This document shows, piece after piece, positions 1 through 9,185 of a DNA stretch of 64,000 nt. The notes beneath the pieces are model-generated. The model had not been told where the DNA came from and ran no database searches. It was given only the letters and a program-made list of their open reading frames with translations. The stretch comes from Pseudomonas sp. IAC-BECa141 (GTDB lineage: Bacteria; Pseudomonadota; Gammaproteobacteria; Pseudomonadales; Pseudomonadaceae). The translations under genes and the position numbers were made by a program. The stretch is from assembly GCF_020544405.1 (NCBI RefSeq), contig NZ_CP065410.1, positions 5,456,001 to 5,520,000 on the forward strand. The letters are read 5' to 3'. The number at the start of each line of letters is the position of its first letter. Within the stretch, counting starts at the first letter, position 1.

Positions 1-584
1 GTCGGCAACAGGCAGGCCTCGATCCATTCTTGCGAGCTGGCATCGCACATTTCTGGTTCGTCACCTTGCATCCATTCGACGACGGCAATGGACGCCTGAC
101 TCGCACCCTTACCGATCTGGCACTGGCTCAGGGCGAAGCGCAGGCGATTCGTTTTTATGCGATGTCCGCCAGCATCCTCGATGATCGTGCGGGCTATTAC
201 CGGATTCTCGAATCGAACCAGAAAGCCACGATGGACATTACCGACTGGCTCACATGGTTCCTGCAAACCTTGCTGCGCAGTCTGCAACAGGCCATCGCGC
301 GGATTGAAAGTGTGTTGGGAAAATCCCGCTTCTGGCAGGCGCACCGGGAATCCGGGCTGTCGGCGGAGCAGATCAAAGTGCTCAATCGTTTGCTCGACGG
401 TGGTGAGCGCGGTTTCGAGCACGGTATCAGTGCAGCGCAATACCAGAGTGTGGCCAAGGTCTCCAAAGCCACGGCCACCCGACATTTGGCGGAACTGCTG
501 GAAAAGGGCTGCCTGCAACGTCTTCCGGGCGGCGGACGCAGCACTCGGTATCAGATTCAATATCCGGACGAATCGACCGACTGA
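1..584 (+). CDS. Fic family protein, C-terminal part (5' end outside window)
   Basis: Fic proteins transfer AMP or related groups from nucleotides onto hydroxyl side chains of target proteins. The reading frame is open from base 3 to the stop at 582-584, so the gene starts upstream of the window; the TTG at 30 is only an internal codon. The Fic core motif HPFDDGNGRLTR is encoded near nt 69-104 and matches HxFx(D/E)GNGRxxR completely, so the catalytic loop looks intact. The last ~60 residues look like a winged helix-turn-helix (SKATATRHLAELLEKG), the usual arrangement in chromosomal Fic proteins that may bind DNA. Any N-terminal inhibitory helix lies outside the window. The target is unknown. 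Gene identity is firm; biological role is not. Confidence 0.9.
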   Translation, partial: RQQAGLDPFLRAGIAHFWFVTLHPFDDGNGRLTRTLTDLALAQGEAQAIRFYAMSASILDDRAGYYRILESNQKATMDITDWLTWFLQTLLRSLQQAIARIESVLGKSRFWQAHRESGLSAEQIKVLNRLLDGGERGFEHGISAAQYQSVAKVSKATATRHLAELLEKGCLQRLPGGGRSTRYQIQYPDESTD

Positions 585-672
585 CACCCTTGTCCGTCGG
601 CCCGCTCATTTGCCCATACCCCCCCTATCTGCTAGTGTCGCGCCGGTTTAACGTCAACCGGAATTAGCCGCC

Positions 673-915
673 ATGGCCCGCAAAAAAGCTGCACTGGATT
701 TCGAACAGTCCCTCGCCGACCTGCAAACGCTGGTGGAGCGTCTGGAGAACGGTGAATTGTCGCTGGAAGACTCGCTGACCGCCTTCGAGCAGGGCATCGG
801 CCTGACCCGTGACTGCCAGGCGGCGCTGGCCCAGGCCGAGCAGAAGGTCCAGGTATTGCTGGAGCGCGATGGCGAACTCGCCGAGGAACCCTTCGACGCG
901 GATCAGCCAGAATGA
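673..915 (+). CDS. xseB: Exodeoxyribonuclease VII small subunit
   Basis: Small subunit of exonuclease VII, which degrades single-stranded DNA from both ends together with XseA (not in the window). The 80-residue protein has the family signature [26 protein letters not shown] followed by a helical [15 protein letters not shown] stretch, here quoted only to mark the two helices of the XseB hairpin. Length is typical. Its stop codon overlaps the start of ispA by four bases (ATGA), so the two genes are translationally coupled; xseB-ispA-dxs is the standard order in gammaproteobacteria. Confidence 0.96.
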   Translation: MARKKAALDFEQSLADLQTLVERLENGELSLEDSLTAFEQGIGLTRDCQAALAQAEQKVQVLLERDGELAEEPFDADQPE

Positions 916-1799
916 TTGCAGCGTATTCGGCTACCAGCCAGGCGCGGGTCAACGCGGCGCTGGAAACCCTGTTCAATGCCCCGTTGCCAGAACTGGCGCG
1001 CCTCTATGAAGCCATGCGCTACAGCGTGATGAACGGCGGCAAACGCGTGCGCCCGCTGCTGGCCTACGCGGCATGCGAAGCCCTTGGCGGCAAGGCCGAG
1101 CAGGCCAACGGCGCGGCGTGTGCGGTTGAGCTGATCCATGCGTATTCGCTGGTACACGATGATTTGCCAGCGATGGACGACGACGATCTGCGTCGCGGCC
1201 AGCCGACCACTCACAAGAAATTCGACGAAGCCTGCGCGATTCTGGCCGGCGACGGCTTGCAGAGTCTGGCGTTCGGCGCCCTGCTCGACCCGCGCCTGAG
1301 CGACCTGAGCGCAGACATCCGCCTGCAACAGGTCACAGCGCTGGCGCACGCGGCAGGCCCGGCCGGCATGGTCGGCGGTCAGGCCATCGATCTCGGTTCG
1401 GTCGGCCTCAAGCTCGACCAGAAAGCTTTGGAACAAATGCACCGGCACAAGACCGGCGCGCTGATCGAGGTCAGCGTCAAACTTGGCGCGCTGGCCAGCG
1501 GCCGTGCCGAGAAGGATGAATTGAAGTCGCTGCAGACTTATGCACAGGCCATCGGTCTGGCGTTCCAGGTCCAGGACGACATCCTCGACGTCGAAAGCGA
1601 TACCGAAACCCTCGGCAAACGCCAGGGTGCCGACATCGCCCGCGACAAGCCGACCTACCCGGCCCTGCTCGGTCTCGACGCCGCCAAGGCTTACGCGCTG
1701 GAACTGCGCGATCAGGCCCTGCACGCACTGCGACCGTTTGACGCGGCTGCCGAGCCGTTGCGCGATCTGGCCCGGTATATCGTCGATCGGCGTAACTGA
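912..1799 (+). CDS. ispA: Farnesyl diphosphate synthase (geranyltranstransferase)
   Basis: Makes geranyl and farnesyl diphosphate from IPP and DMAPP, the precursors of quinone side chains and undecaprenyl phosphate. At 295 residues it has the usual length. The first aspartate-rich motif is in [14 protein letters not shown] (about residues 82-95) and the second in QVQDDILD (about residues 220-227); both bind the Mg-diphosphate of the allylic substrate. The GGKRVRP motif near residue 42 binds IPP. The start ATG overlaps the xseB stop. dxs follows 91 bp downstream, so early and middle isoprenoid steps sit together. Confidence 0.97.
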   Translation: MIAAYSATSQARVNAALETLFNAPLPELARLYEAMRYSVMNGGKRVRPLLAYAACEALGGKAEQANGAACAVELIHAYSLVHDDLPAMDDDDLRRGQPTTHKKFDEACAILAGDGLQSLAFGALLDPRLSDLSADIRLQQVTALAHAAGPAGMVGGQAIDLGSVGLKLDQKALEQMHRHKTGALIEVSVKLGALASGRAEKDELKSLQTYAQAIGLAFQVQDDILDVESDTETLGKRQGADIARDKPTYPALLGLDAAKAYALELRDQALHALRPFDAAAEPLRDLARYIVDRRN

Positions 1800-1890
1800 A
1801 GGCTAATCAGCCAAAAAAGACCAACGCGTGGGCAGGGGGCGATGCATCAGGTAAACTGCCGCATCTTTTATACCTATAACGATTCGCCTG

Positions 1891-3789
1891 ATGCCCACGA
1901 CGTTTCATGAGATTCCCCGCAAGCGCCCGACCACGCCCCTGCTCGACCGCGCGAACACGCCGGACGGCCTGCGCCGGTTAGGCGAAGCCGAGCTGGAAAC
2001 CCTGGCTGATGAGTTGCGCCTGGAATTGCTCTACACGGTCGGCCAGACCGGTGGGCATTTCGGTGCCGGCCTGGGCGTCATCGAGCTGACCATCGCGTTG
2101 CATTACGTCTTCGACACCCCGGACGACCGTCTGGTGTGGGACGTTGGTCATCAGGCCTATCCGCACAAGATCCTCACCGGTCGTCGCGAGCGCATGGAAA
2201 CCCTGCGCCAGAAGGACGGCATCGCGGCCTTCCCGCGCCGCTCCGAGAGCGAGTACGACACCTTTGGCGTCGGTCACTCCAGCACCTCGATCAGCGCCGC
2301 GCTGGGCATGGCCATCGCCGCCCGCCTGCAGAACATTGATCGCAAGGCGATTGCCGTGATCGGCGACGGCGCATTGACCGCAGGCATGGCGTTCGAGGCG
2401 CTGAACCATGCGCCGGAAGTCGACGCCAACATGCTGGTGATCCTCAACGACAACGACATGTCGATCTCGCGCAACGTCGGCGGTCTGTCGAACTATCTGG
2501 CGAAGATCCTTTCCAGCCGCACTTACGCGAGCATGCGTGAAGGCAGCAAAAAAGTGCTGTCGCGCCTGCCCGGCGCCTGGGAAATCGCCCGTCGCACCGA
2601 AGAATACGCAAAAGGCATGCTGGTTCCCGGCACCCTGTTCGAAGAACTGGGCTGGAACTACATCGGCCCGATCGATGGCCACGACCTGCCGACCCTGATC
2701 GCCACCCTGCGCAACATGCGCGATCTGAAAGGCCCGCAGTTCCTGCACATCGTCACCAAGAAGGGCAAAGGCTTCGCCCCGGCTGAAGTCGATCCGATCG
2801 GTTACCACGCCATCACCAAACTCGAACCGCTGGACGCCCCGGCCGCTGCGCCGAAGAAGGCCAGCGGGCCGAAGTATTCCGGCGTGTTCGGTGAATGGCT
2901 GTGCGACATGGCTGCTGCCGACCCGCGTCTGGTAGGCATCACCCCGGCGATGAAGGAAGGTTCGGATCTGGTGGCGTTCAGCGAACGCTTCCCGCTGCGC
3001 TACTTCGACGTGGCGATTGCCGAGCAACACGCCGTGACCCTCGCCGCCGGCATGGCCTGCGAAGGCGCGAAACCGGTGGTGGCGATCTACTCGACGTTCC
3101 TGCAACGCGGTTACGACCAGTTGGTGCATGACGTCGCGGTGCAGAACCTCGACGTGCTGTTCGCCATCGACCGCGCGGGCCTGGTGGGCGAAGACGGCCC
3201 GACCCACGCCGGCAGTTTTGACCTGTCTTACCTGCGTTGCATCCCGGGCATGGTCATCATGACCCCGAGCGATGAAAACGAGCTGCGCAAAATGCTCACC
3301 ACCGGCCACCTGTACAACGGCCCGGCGGCGGTGCGTTACCCACGCGGCACCGGCCCGAACGCGACCATCGAGAAAGACCTCGAACCGATCGAGATCGGCA
3401 AGGGTGTGGTGCGTCGCCGGGGCAGCAAAGTCGCCCTGCTGGTATTCGGCGTGCAGATGGCCGAAGCCCTGAAGGTTGGCGAGACGCTGGACGCGACCGT
3501 GGTCGACATGCGCTTTGTCAAACCGATGGACGAAGCGCTGGTGCGCGAAATCGCCAACAGCCACGACCTGCTGGTGACCATCGAAGAGAACGCGATCATG
3601 GGCGGCGCCGGTGGCGCAGTCAGCGAATTCCTCGCCCGCGAGAACATCCTCAAGTCGGTGCTGCACCTGGGCTTGCCGGACGTTTACGTCGAGCACGCCA
3701 AGTCGGCGCAGATGCTGGCCGAGTGCGGGCTGGACGAGGCAGGGATCGAAGTGGCGGTGCGTGAGCGTCTGGAGCTGCTTAACCGCTAA
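1891..3789 (+). CDS. dxs: 1-deoxy-D-xylulose-5-phosphate synthase
   Basis: First enzyme of the MEP isoprenoid pathway; condenses pyruvate and glyceraldehyde 3-phosphate using thiamine diphosphate, and its product also feeds thiamine and pyridoxal synthesis. The 632-residue protein is full length. Visible landmarks are [13 protein letters not shown] near residue 87, the thiamine-diphosphate binding [17 protein letters not shown] near 157, the catalytic-glutamate region [17 protein letters not shown] near 377 and [13 protein letters not shown] near 430. The ATG at 1891 gives the expected N-terminus. A REPIN follows directly after the stop. Confidence 0.98.
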   Translation: MPTTFHEIPRKRPTTPLLDRANTPDGLRRLGEAELETLADELRLELLYTVGQTGGHFGAGLGVIELTIALHYVFDTPDDRLVWDVGHQAYPHKILTGRRERMETLRQKDGIAAFPRRSESEYDTFGVGHSSTSISAALGMAIAARLQNIDRKAIAVIGDGALTAGMAFEALNHAPEVDANMLVILNDNDMSISRNVGGLSNYLAKILSSRTYASMREGSKKVLSRLPGAWEIARRTEEYAKGMLVPGTLFEELGWNYIGPIDGHDLPTLIATLRNMRDLKGPQFLHIVTKKGKGFAPAEVDPIGYHAITKLEPLDAPAAAPKKASGPKYSGVFGEWLCDMAAADPRLVGITPAMKEGSDLVAFSERFPLRYFDVAIAEQHAVTLAAGMACEGAKPVVAIYSTFLQRGYDQLVHDVAVQNLDVLFAIDRAGLVGEDGPTHAGSFDLSYLRCIPGMVIMTPSDENELRKMLTTGHLYNGPAAVRYPRGTGPNATIEKDLEPIEIGKGVVRRRGSKVALLVFGVQMAEALKVGETLDATVVDMRFVKPMDEALVREIANSHDLLVTIEENAIMGGAGGAVSEFLARENILKSVLHLGLPDVYVEHAKSAQMLAECGLDEAGIEVAVRERLELLNR

Positions 3790-3811
3790 TCGCCAGATCT
3801 GTGAACAACCC

Positions 3812-3900
3812 TGTGGGAGCGAGCTTGCTCGCGAAGACGGACAGTCAGTCGACTCATTCTTGACTGACATACCGCATTCGCGAGCAAGCTCGCTCCCACA
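3812..3900. repeat. REPIN: two inverted REP copies
   Basis: Two copies of the REP core (GAGCGAGCTTGCTCGC with flanking TGTGG and GAA) face each other at 3812-3835 and 3877-3900, separated by about 40 bp. The copies are exact reverse complements of each other. This fills the space between the dxs stop and the btuB start, and could form a large RNA hairpin after dxs. Confidence 0.9.
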
Positions 3901-3953
3901 GTGGTTTGTGCAGCTTTCAAAATTCAATTCGCTTTATGTACCAACGGACTCCG

Positions 3954-5837
3954 ATGAACCTCTCGCGCCTCGCCCTGCCCCTCCTGCTGCTGCCAACCGC
4001 CAACGCCCTGGCCGACACCTTCGAACGCGATCAGGCCCTGAAGCTGCCGGACGTGCTGATCAGCGCCAACCGCCAGGTCGAGGCGCGCAACGACAGCAGC
4101 GCCGCCAACACCGTGTTCACCCGCGAAGACATCGAGCGCCTGCAACCGAGCAGCGTCACCGATCTGCTGCAACGGGTACCGGGCGTACAAGTCGCGCAAA
4201 CCGGCGGACGCGGCAGCCTGCCGGGAATCTACATTCGTGGCACGCAATCGGCGCAGAGCCTGGTGCTGGTCGACGGCCAGCGCATCGGCAACGCCACCTC
4301 CGGCGACAGCAACCTGCAACACCTCAACATCGAACAGATCGAGCGTGTCGAGGTACTGCGCGGATCGCGCTCGGTCATTTACGGCAGCGACGCGATCGGC
4401 GGGGTGATCCAGATCTTCACCCGGCGCGGCGGCGAACAGGGCCTGCAGCCGCGGATGCATGTCGGCTTCGGCAGCAATCAGACCTGGGAGCGCAGCGTCG
4501 GCCTCTCCGGCGGTGATGAGAAAACCCGCTTCAACCTCGGCGCCAGCCTCGATGAAACCGCCGGCCTCGACCGCACCCACGATTCGTATCCCAGCGACAG
4601 CGATCACGATGCCTACCGCAATAAATCCTTCAGCCTGAGCCTCAGCCATGCGCTGACCGATGACATCGAAGTCGGCGCCAACCTGCTGGATAACCGTGGC
4701 AAAAGCGAATTCGACAACCCGTTCGGGCGCTTCGACCCGGTGACCTTCGACTCCCTCCAGCAGCAGCCCTACAGCGATTTCGCCGTCAGCAGTTTCAGCA
4801 GCTACATCGACGCGCGGATCAATGAGCGCTGGAAGTCGCGCCTGGAGCTTGGCCACAGCGAAAACCGCGAGAAGTCTTTCGACAAGCTCAGCGACGAGCG
4901 CTCGGTGTTCAACACCTACCGCGACTCGGTGACCTGGCAGAACGACCTGACGCTGGATTCACGCAACAGCCTGATCCTCGGCGGCGACTGGTACGAAGAC
5001 CGGATCAACAGCAGCACCGAGTTCGCCGAAGACAGTCGCTGGAACCGCGCCGCGTTCATCCAGCATCGCTTCCAGGCCGACAGTTTTTCCACCGAACTGG
5101 GCCTGCGCCGTGACGACAACCAGCAGTTCGGCGGCCAGAACAGCTGGAGCGGCACGCTGACGTTGCCGGTCAACCCGGACAACGACCTGTTGCTCAGCTA
5201 CAGCGAAGGCTTCCGTGCGCCGACCTTCAACGACCTGTACTACCCGGACTTCAGCAATCCCGACCTGAAACCGGAAACCTCGAAAAGCTACGAACTGCAA
5301 TGGCGCAGCCAGTTGAGCGACAGCACTCGCCTCGAAGCGTCGCTGTATCGGACCGATCTGGAAGACGCGATCATCTTCGGCAGCAACTCACGCCCGGAAA
5401 ACGTCGCCTCGGCGCGGATCAACGGCTTCGAAGCAGCGCTGAAACAGCAGCTGTTCGGCTGGCAGAGCAATCTGGGCGTGGCGATCATCGATCCCCGCGA
5501 CCGCGACACCGGCCACACATTGGCGCGGCGTGCCCGCCGCACCTTGAGCTGGGATCTGGATCGGCAATTCGACCGCCTCGGCCTCGGGGCCAGTTGGCAG
5601 GCTGTCAGCAGCAGTTATGACGACCTCAACAATCAACAACCGCTTGGCGGATACGCGCTGCTCGGGCTGCGCAGCAGCTGGGCGCTGAACCGTGAGATCA
5701 AGCTGGATTTCAAGGTCGATAACCTGCTGGACAAGGGTTACAGCCGGGCGCTGTACAGCCATGACGGCAGTCAGTATGGCTATCGCGAGGAAGGTCGGGC
5801 GTTCATGTTCGGCGTGACCTGGACGCCGCAGCTCTGA
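3954..5837 (+). CDS. btuB: TonB-dependent receptor, BtuB-like (vitamin B12)
   Basis: Outer-membrane receptor that imports cobalamin using TonB energy. I chose the ATG at 3954, which gives a signal peptide (NLSRLALPLLLLPTANALA) cleaved before DTFERD; an earlier ATG at 3936 would add six residues. A TonB-box-like DVLISA follows, then the plug domain (about residues 35-150, with VTDLLQRVPGVQV and SVIYGSDAIGGVI) and a beta-barrel ending at residue 627. The closing residues are TWTPQL, so the usual terminal aromatic residue is missing. A BtuF-like gene lies convergently next door, which supports a B12 role. No cobalamin riboswitch fits in the space upstream, which is taken by the REPIN. Another corrinoid or haem-like ligand remains possible. 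Confidence 0.88.
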   Translation: MNLSRLALPLLLLPTANALADTFERDQALKLPDVLISANRQVEARNDSSAANTVFTREDIERLQPSSVTDLLQRVPGVQVAQTGGRGSLPGIYIRGTQSAQSLVLVDGQRIGNATSGDSNLQHLNIEQIERVEVLRGSRSVIYGSDAIGGVIQIFTRRGGEQGLQPRMHVGFGSNQTWERSVGLSGGDEKTRFNLGASLDETAGLDRTHDSYPSDSDHDAYRNKSFSLSLSHALTDDIEVGANLLDNRGKSEFDNPFGRFDPVTFDSLQQQPYSDFAVSSFSSYIDARINERWKSRLELGHSENREKSFDKLSDERSVFNTYRDSVTWQNDLTLDSRNSLILGGDWYEDRINSSTEFAEDSRWNRAAFIQHRFQADSFSTELGLRRDDNQQFGGQNSWSGTLTLPVNPDNDLLLSYSEGFRAPTFNDLYYPDFSNPDLKPETSKSYELQWRSQLSDSTRLEASLYRTDLEDAIIFGSNSRPENVASARINGFEAALKQQLFGWQSNLGVAIIDPRDRDTGHTLARRARRTLSWDLDRQFDRLGLGASWQAVSSSYDDLNNQQPLGGYALLGLRSSWALNREIKLDFKVDNLLDKGYSRALYSHDGSQYGYREEGRAFMFGVTWTPQL

Positions 5838-5885
5838 TCCGGGATTTTCGCTGCCTTGACGGGCCTCATCGTCGGATCGCCGCCC

Positions 5886-5945
5886 GGAGCAAGCTCGCCC
5901 CCACAGGTTCAGCCCGATACTTGTGGGAGCGAGCTTGCTCGCGAA
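5886..5945. repeat. REPIN, one arm degenerate
   Basis: A full REP copy at 5922-5945 (GAGCGAGCTTGCTCGC core) is paired with a degraded inverted copy at about 5886-5905 (GGAGCAAGCTCGCCCCCACA). It lies between the convergent btuB and btuF-like genes and touches the 3' end of the latter. Confidence 0.75.
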
Positions 5946-5961
5946 TGCAGGCGCTGCGGTC

Positions 5962-6765
5962 TCAGCGGTCTGGCGCGATCAGTTGGCAAAGCTTGGCGGT
6001 CGCTTCGATCATCTGCCCGCTCGGACGCTCCAGACCTTTGTCGGTGACCAACAGCAGCTGCCTGTGCTTCACCGCCGCCACCTGCGGCCAGGCATTCCAC
6101 GCATTCAGTTGTGGCTGATCGCCGGCCAGAATCACCTCGGGATCACGCTGTAAAACCGCCTCGATGCTTACCTGCGGCGCGGGCAGGCTCAAGTCGCCGA
6201 ACACGTTGCGCGCACCGCACACTTCAAGCGCATCGCTGATGATCTGCCCGCCGCCGATGGTGTACAGCGGCTTGTCCCAGACTTGATAGAACACCCGCAG
6301 AGGCACTTCCCGCCGGTAGCGCTGGCGCAGTTTATCGAGTTTTTGCCGCAACTCGCGGGCCCGTTCGACCCCACGCACAGGACGACCGAGCTGCGTCGCG
6401 ATGGCTTCAATCTGCGCGGCCAGCTGTTCGAGACTGCGGGGTTCGGCAACGAAAGTCGGGATATTCAGGCGCTTGAGCTGATCGCGCTGGGCCGGGCCGA
6501 CACTGCCGGGCCACAACAGTAACAAGTCAGGCTTGAGGCTGAGCAGCCGTTCCATGTCGAGCTGGCCGTAACGGCCCACCGAAGGCACGTCCTTGATCGC
6601 GGATGGCCGCTCACCGGCATCCAGCACCCCGACCAGCAGGTCGGCCGAATCCAGTTCAACCACGATTTCCGACAGGGAGGGCGCAAGGCTGACCACCCGC
6701 AGGGCGGCCAGCGTTTCACCGCTGACGGCCAGCAGCAGAACCGCCAGCCAGAGACGCCGCATCAA
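5962..6765 (-). CDS. btuF: Cobalamin ABC transporter substrate-binding protein (BtuF-like)
   Basis: Periplasmic binding protein of class III (two alpha/beta lobes joined by a rigid helix), the fold that carries vitamin B12 or ferric siderophores to an inner-membrane ABC transporter. The 267-residue protein starts with a signal peptide (RRLWLAVLLLAVSGETLAA) followed by LRVVSLAPSLSEIVVEL, the standard opening of BtuF; PSVGRYGQLDMERLLSLKPDLLLLW is the next conserved stretch. The neighbouring BtuB-like receptor supports B12 as ligand. No btuC or btuD is present here. It overlaps the membrane-protein gene upstream by four bases, forming a ribA-(membrane protein)-btuF run. Confidence 0.85.
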   Translation of the reverse strand: MMRRLWLAVLLLAVSGETLAALRVVSLAPSLSEIVVELDSADLLVGVLDAGERPSAIKDVPSVGRYGQLDMERLLSLKPDLLLLWPGSVGPAQRDQLKRLNIPTFVAEPRSLEQLAAQIEAIATQLGRPVRGVERARELRQKLDKLRQRYRREVPLRVFYQVWDKPLYTIGGGQIISDALEVCGARNVFGDLSLPAPQVSIEAVLQRDPEVILAGDQPQLNAWNAWPQVAAVKHRQLLLVTDKGLERPSGQMIEATAKLCQLIAPDR

Positions 6766-7181
6766 GCGAGTTGACGCGGGATACGGTAGAGGTAGAACAG
6801 CACCGCCGTCGACAGCGCCAGCAACATCAGCGGCACCGCTTCAAGGCCGACGAACACCGCCAGCGCGCCGATCCAGGCCGGCAGCGCCGCGACCACAAAT
6901 GCACGGCGAAGGCAGGCTGCCAAGGCAATCCAGGCAGCGGGTTCTTCAGGGGTATCGAGGGCTTTTTGCGTGGCGATCAGCGCATGTTTGTAGCGCCCGA
7001 AAAACTTCAGGCTGACAAACATCGAGGCCACGCCAGCGATAAAGAAAGGCATCGCCAGGACCGGCAGAATCGCCTCGCCCTGGCCAAACACTCCGTTGAT
7101 CACGAACAGCGGCACCAGCGCCAGCGCCAGGTATTTCCACCAGGCGATCGCCAGACGGCGCCGCACTTGTCCGCGGGTCAC
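6762..7181 (-). CDS. Small conserved inner-membrane protein
   Basis: A 139-residue protein with four likely membrane helices: about residues 14-32 ([17 protein letters not shown]), 38-58 ([19 protein letters not shown]), 90-112 ([19 protein letters not shown]) and 113-130 ([17 protein letters not shown]). The amino end is basic ([15 protein letters not shown]). I recognise no catalytic motif. The gene overlaps both neighbours by four bases (ribA upstream, btuF-like downstream), so the three are probably co-transcribed. It is too small to be a complete MFS transporter. Function unknown. Confidence 0.8.
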   Translation of the reverse strand: MTRGQVRRRLAIAWWKYLALALVPLFVINGVFGQGEAILPVLAMPFFIAGVASMFVSLKFFGRYKHALIATQKALDTPEEPAAWIALAACLRRAFVVAALPAWIGALAVFVGLEAVPLMLLALSTAVLFYLYRIPRQLA

Positions 7182-7795
7182 GCCCGGTCTACCTCGCCCT
7201 GATGCTCGTTGCCCATCATGTGGTCGAGCTTGCTGGCCTTGGTCGCCAGATAGAGTTTGTTGTGCGGGTTATGACCGGTGTGCAGCGGAACGCGCTCGGC
7301 GACGACGATGCCCATGTCGGTCAAGGCTTTGACCTTGCGCGGGTTGTTGGTCATCAGGCGCAGGGACTTGACGCCCAGATGCTCGAGCATCGGCAGGCAC
7401 ATGGCGTAATCACGCTGGTCGGCGGCAAAGCCCAGGCGCTCGTTGGCTTCAACGGTATCGGCGCCGCCGTCCTGCAATTCGTAGGCACGGATCTTGTTCA
7501 AAAGACCGATGCCGCGCCCTTCCTGACGCAGATACAGCAACACGCCACGACCTTCGCGAGCGATGGCCTTGAGGGCGCCTTCGAGTTGCGAACCGCAGTC
7601 GCAACGCTGGCTGAACAAGGCATCACCGGTCAGGCATTCGGAGTGCAGACGGCCGAGTACCGGGGCACCGTCGGCAATCTCACCCAGGCTCAGCACAACG
7701 TGCTCGCGGCCGGTGGCTTCATCGAGAAAACCGTGCATGGTGAATTGCGCAAAAGGAGTGGGCAGCTTGGAAGCGGCGACAAAAACGACAGGCAC
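7178..7795 (-). CDS. ribA: GTP cyclohydrolase II
   Basis: Opens the imidazole ring of GTP in the first step of riboflavin synthesis. I chose the GTG at 7795, which is preceded by an AGGAG ribosome site seven bases away and gives the typical 205-residue protein beginning [12 protein letters not shown]; a longer frame to 7840 has no such support. The three zinc cysteines are at residues 54, 65 and 67 ([15 protein letters not shown]), and the catalytic region [11 protein letters not shown] is intact. This matters because the second GTP cyclohydrolase II domain, at the end of RibBA in this window, lacks those cysteines. Confidence 0.97.
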   Translation of the reverse strand: MPVVFVAASKLPTPFAQFTMHGFLDEATGREHVVLSLGEIADGAPVLGRLHSECLTGDALFSQRCDCGSQLEGALKAIAREGRGVLLYLRQEGRGIGLLNKIRAYELQDGGADTVEANERLGFAADQRDYAMCLPMLEHLGVKSLRLMTNNPRKVKALTDMGIVVAERVPLHTGHNPHNKLYLATKASKLDHMMGNEHQGEVDRA

Positions 7796-7927
7796 CGGTG
7801 TGCTCCTGATCTGAAAAGTCCGAGATTCGCTGGGCGGCATTGTAACAGCACGTTCCTACAGGCGCTTAGGCTGAATTATCGGCCATAACGATCAAAAAGT
7901 TTGATTACAGGCCCTTCGTTATCGCCC

Positions 7928-8653
7928 TTACTCGAACGGATACGGCTGTTTCCAGCGCTCGAAGATCGGCTTCAGCTCGCCGCTTTTAACCAGTTGCTCG
8001 ATGCGCTGGTCGTAGATCGACATCAACGCCCGGGCTTGCGGGGTGTCGGCGAAACCGAGGTACAGCGGCAGTTCCGCCAGATGTGAATAACGGTATTGCG
8101 AAGGATCGGCGGCGTTTCTGACTACCGCTTCGATTTCCGTCAGCGCATCGATGTAGTAATCCGCCCGCCCCTGCTTGAGCATCGACAGGATCCCGGTGCG
8201 GCGCTCGATCTGGTTGAAGCGTTTGACGTTCGGCAGGTAGGTTTCGTAGCGATAGCCGCGTACCCAGGCCAGTCGGTATTTGCCCAGCGTCGCCTGGGTT
8301 GGCGACGGATTGCTGGCCAGGCCGAGCGCGTAGATGTGGTCGGAATCGAAATTCCATTTCGGGTACAAGACCTGCTCGGCTTCACCGCGGTAAGAACCGA
8401 CCAGTGCGTCGACTTCCTTCAATTGCACCAGCCCGACCGAACGGGTGTAGGGCACGGTGCGGATGTCCAGGGTTACGCCGGCCGGCTCGAAGACTTTGCG
8501 CAACACATCCCAGCCCAGCCCATGGCCATCGGCGGCGGTGTAGTCCTCCCAATCTTCACTGGCCAGATGAATGACCGACGGCGGTGCGTCCTGTGCCTGG
8601 GCCACGGCGCCAAGCAAGGTCAAAACCACTATCGCCAACCAGCGTCGAGTCAT
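7928..8653 (-). CDS. Periplasmic solute-binding protein, family 3-like
   Basis: A 241-residue secreted protein of the SBP_bac_3 type (amino-acid-binding-like). I chose the ATG at 8653, which has GAGGG eight bases upstream and starts a clear signal peptide (TRRWLAIVVLTLLGAVAQAQ); an ATG at 8668 would add five residues. The body shows the two-lobe pattern, including GLGWDVLRKVFEPAGV, DALVGSYRGEAE and YYIDALTEIEAVV. No transporter genes are nearby, so it may be an orphan sensor-like binding protein rather than part of an importer. It follows pgpA closely and is probably the last gene of that operon. Ligand unknown. Confidence 0.85.
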   Translation of the reverse strand: MTRRWLAIVVLTLLGAVAQAQDAPPSVIHLASEDWEDYTAADGHGLGWDVLRKVFEPAGVTLDIRTVPYTRSVGLVQLKEVDALVGSYRGEAEQVLYPKWNFDSDHIYALGLASNPSPTQATLGKYRLAWVRGYRYETYLPNVKRFNQIERRTGILSMLKQGRADYYIDALTEIEAVVRNAADPSQYRYSHLAELPLYLGFADTPQARALMSIYDQRIEQLVKSGELKPIFERWKQPYPFE

Positions 8654-8681
8654 CCCTGCGTCCCTCATCCACGCCTGGAAA

Positions 8682-9185
8682 TCAGGCGAAAAGCCACACC
8701 AGGCCCTGCATCGCCAGCCAGGCGAACACGCCGGCCAGCACATCGTCGAGCATGATGCCGACGCCGCCGTGAACGTGCCGGTCGATCCAGCGGATCGGCC
8801 ACGGCTTGAGAATGTCGAAGAAGCGGAACACCAGGAACCCGGCGAGCAACCAGTACCAGCCTTCCGGCACCAGCCACAGGGTGATCCACATCCCGACCAT
8901 TTCGTCCCAGACGATGCCTTCGTGGTCGTGCACCCGCAGATCGTCAGCCACTTTGCCGCACAGCCAGAAGCCGAACAGCATGGTGATTCCGAGCATCAGC
9001 CAGTAACCCCAGTCGGGCAGCATCTGCCACAACGGGATAAAGGGTAGCGCAACTAACGAGCCCCAGGTGCCCGGCGCCTTGGGCAAGGTGCCCGAGCCGA
9101 AGCCGAACGCGAGGAAATGCCAGGGATTGCGCCAGACCGACGGCGGAACGAATTCGGCCGGAACCTGTTTCGGGTGATCTGTCAC
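8682..9185 (-). CDS. pgpA: Phosphatidylglycerophosphatase A
   Basis: Removes phosphate from phosphatidylglycerophosphate to give phosphatidylglycerol in the inner membrane. The 167-residue protein has the family motifs GSGTLPKAPGTWGSLVALP near residue 30 and VWDEMVGMW near residue 93, with about four membrane segments. The start overlaps the thiL stop by four bases. The nusB-thiL-pgpA order is conserved across gammaproteobacteria. Confidence 0.95.
   Translation of the reverse strand: MTDHPKQVPAEFVPPSVWRNPWHFLAFGFGSGTLPKAPGTWGSLVALPFIPLWQMLPDWGYWLMLGITMLFGFWLCGKVADDLRVHDHEGIVWDEMVGMWITLWLVPEGWYWLLAGFLVFRFFDILKPWPIRWIDRHVHGGVGIMLDDVLAGVFAWLAMQGLVWLFA

Noticed and set aside
1800..1830. Terminator after ispA
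   Set aside because: GGCT-AATC-AGCC is followed by A, not T, on the coding strand, and the stem is only 4 bp.
1978..3927. A 649-codon open frame opposite dxs
   Set aside because: It is a by-product of GC-rich codon use in dxs; the reading is rich in His/Gln/Arg with no family resemblance, and it runs across the REPIN.
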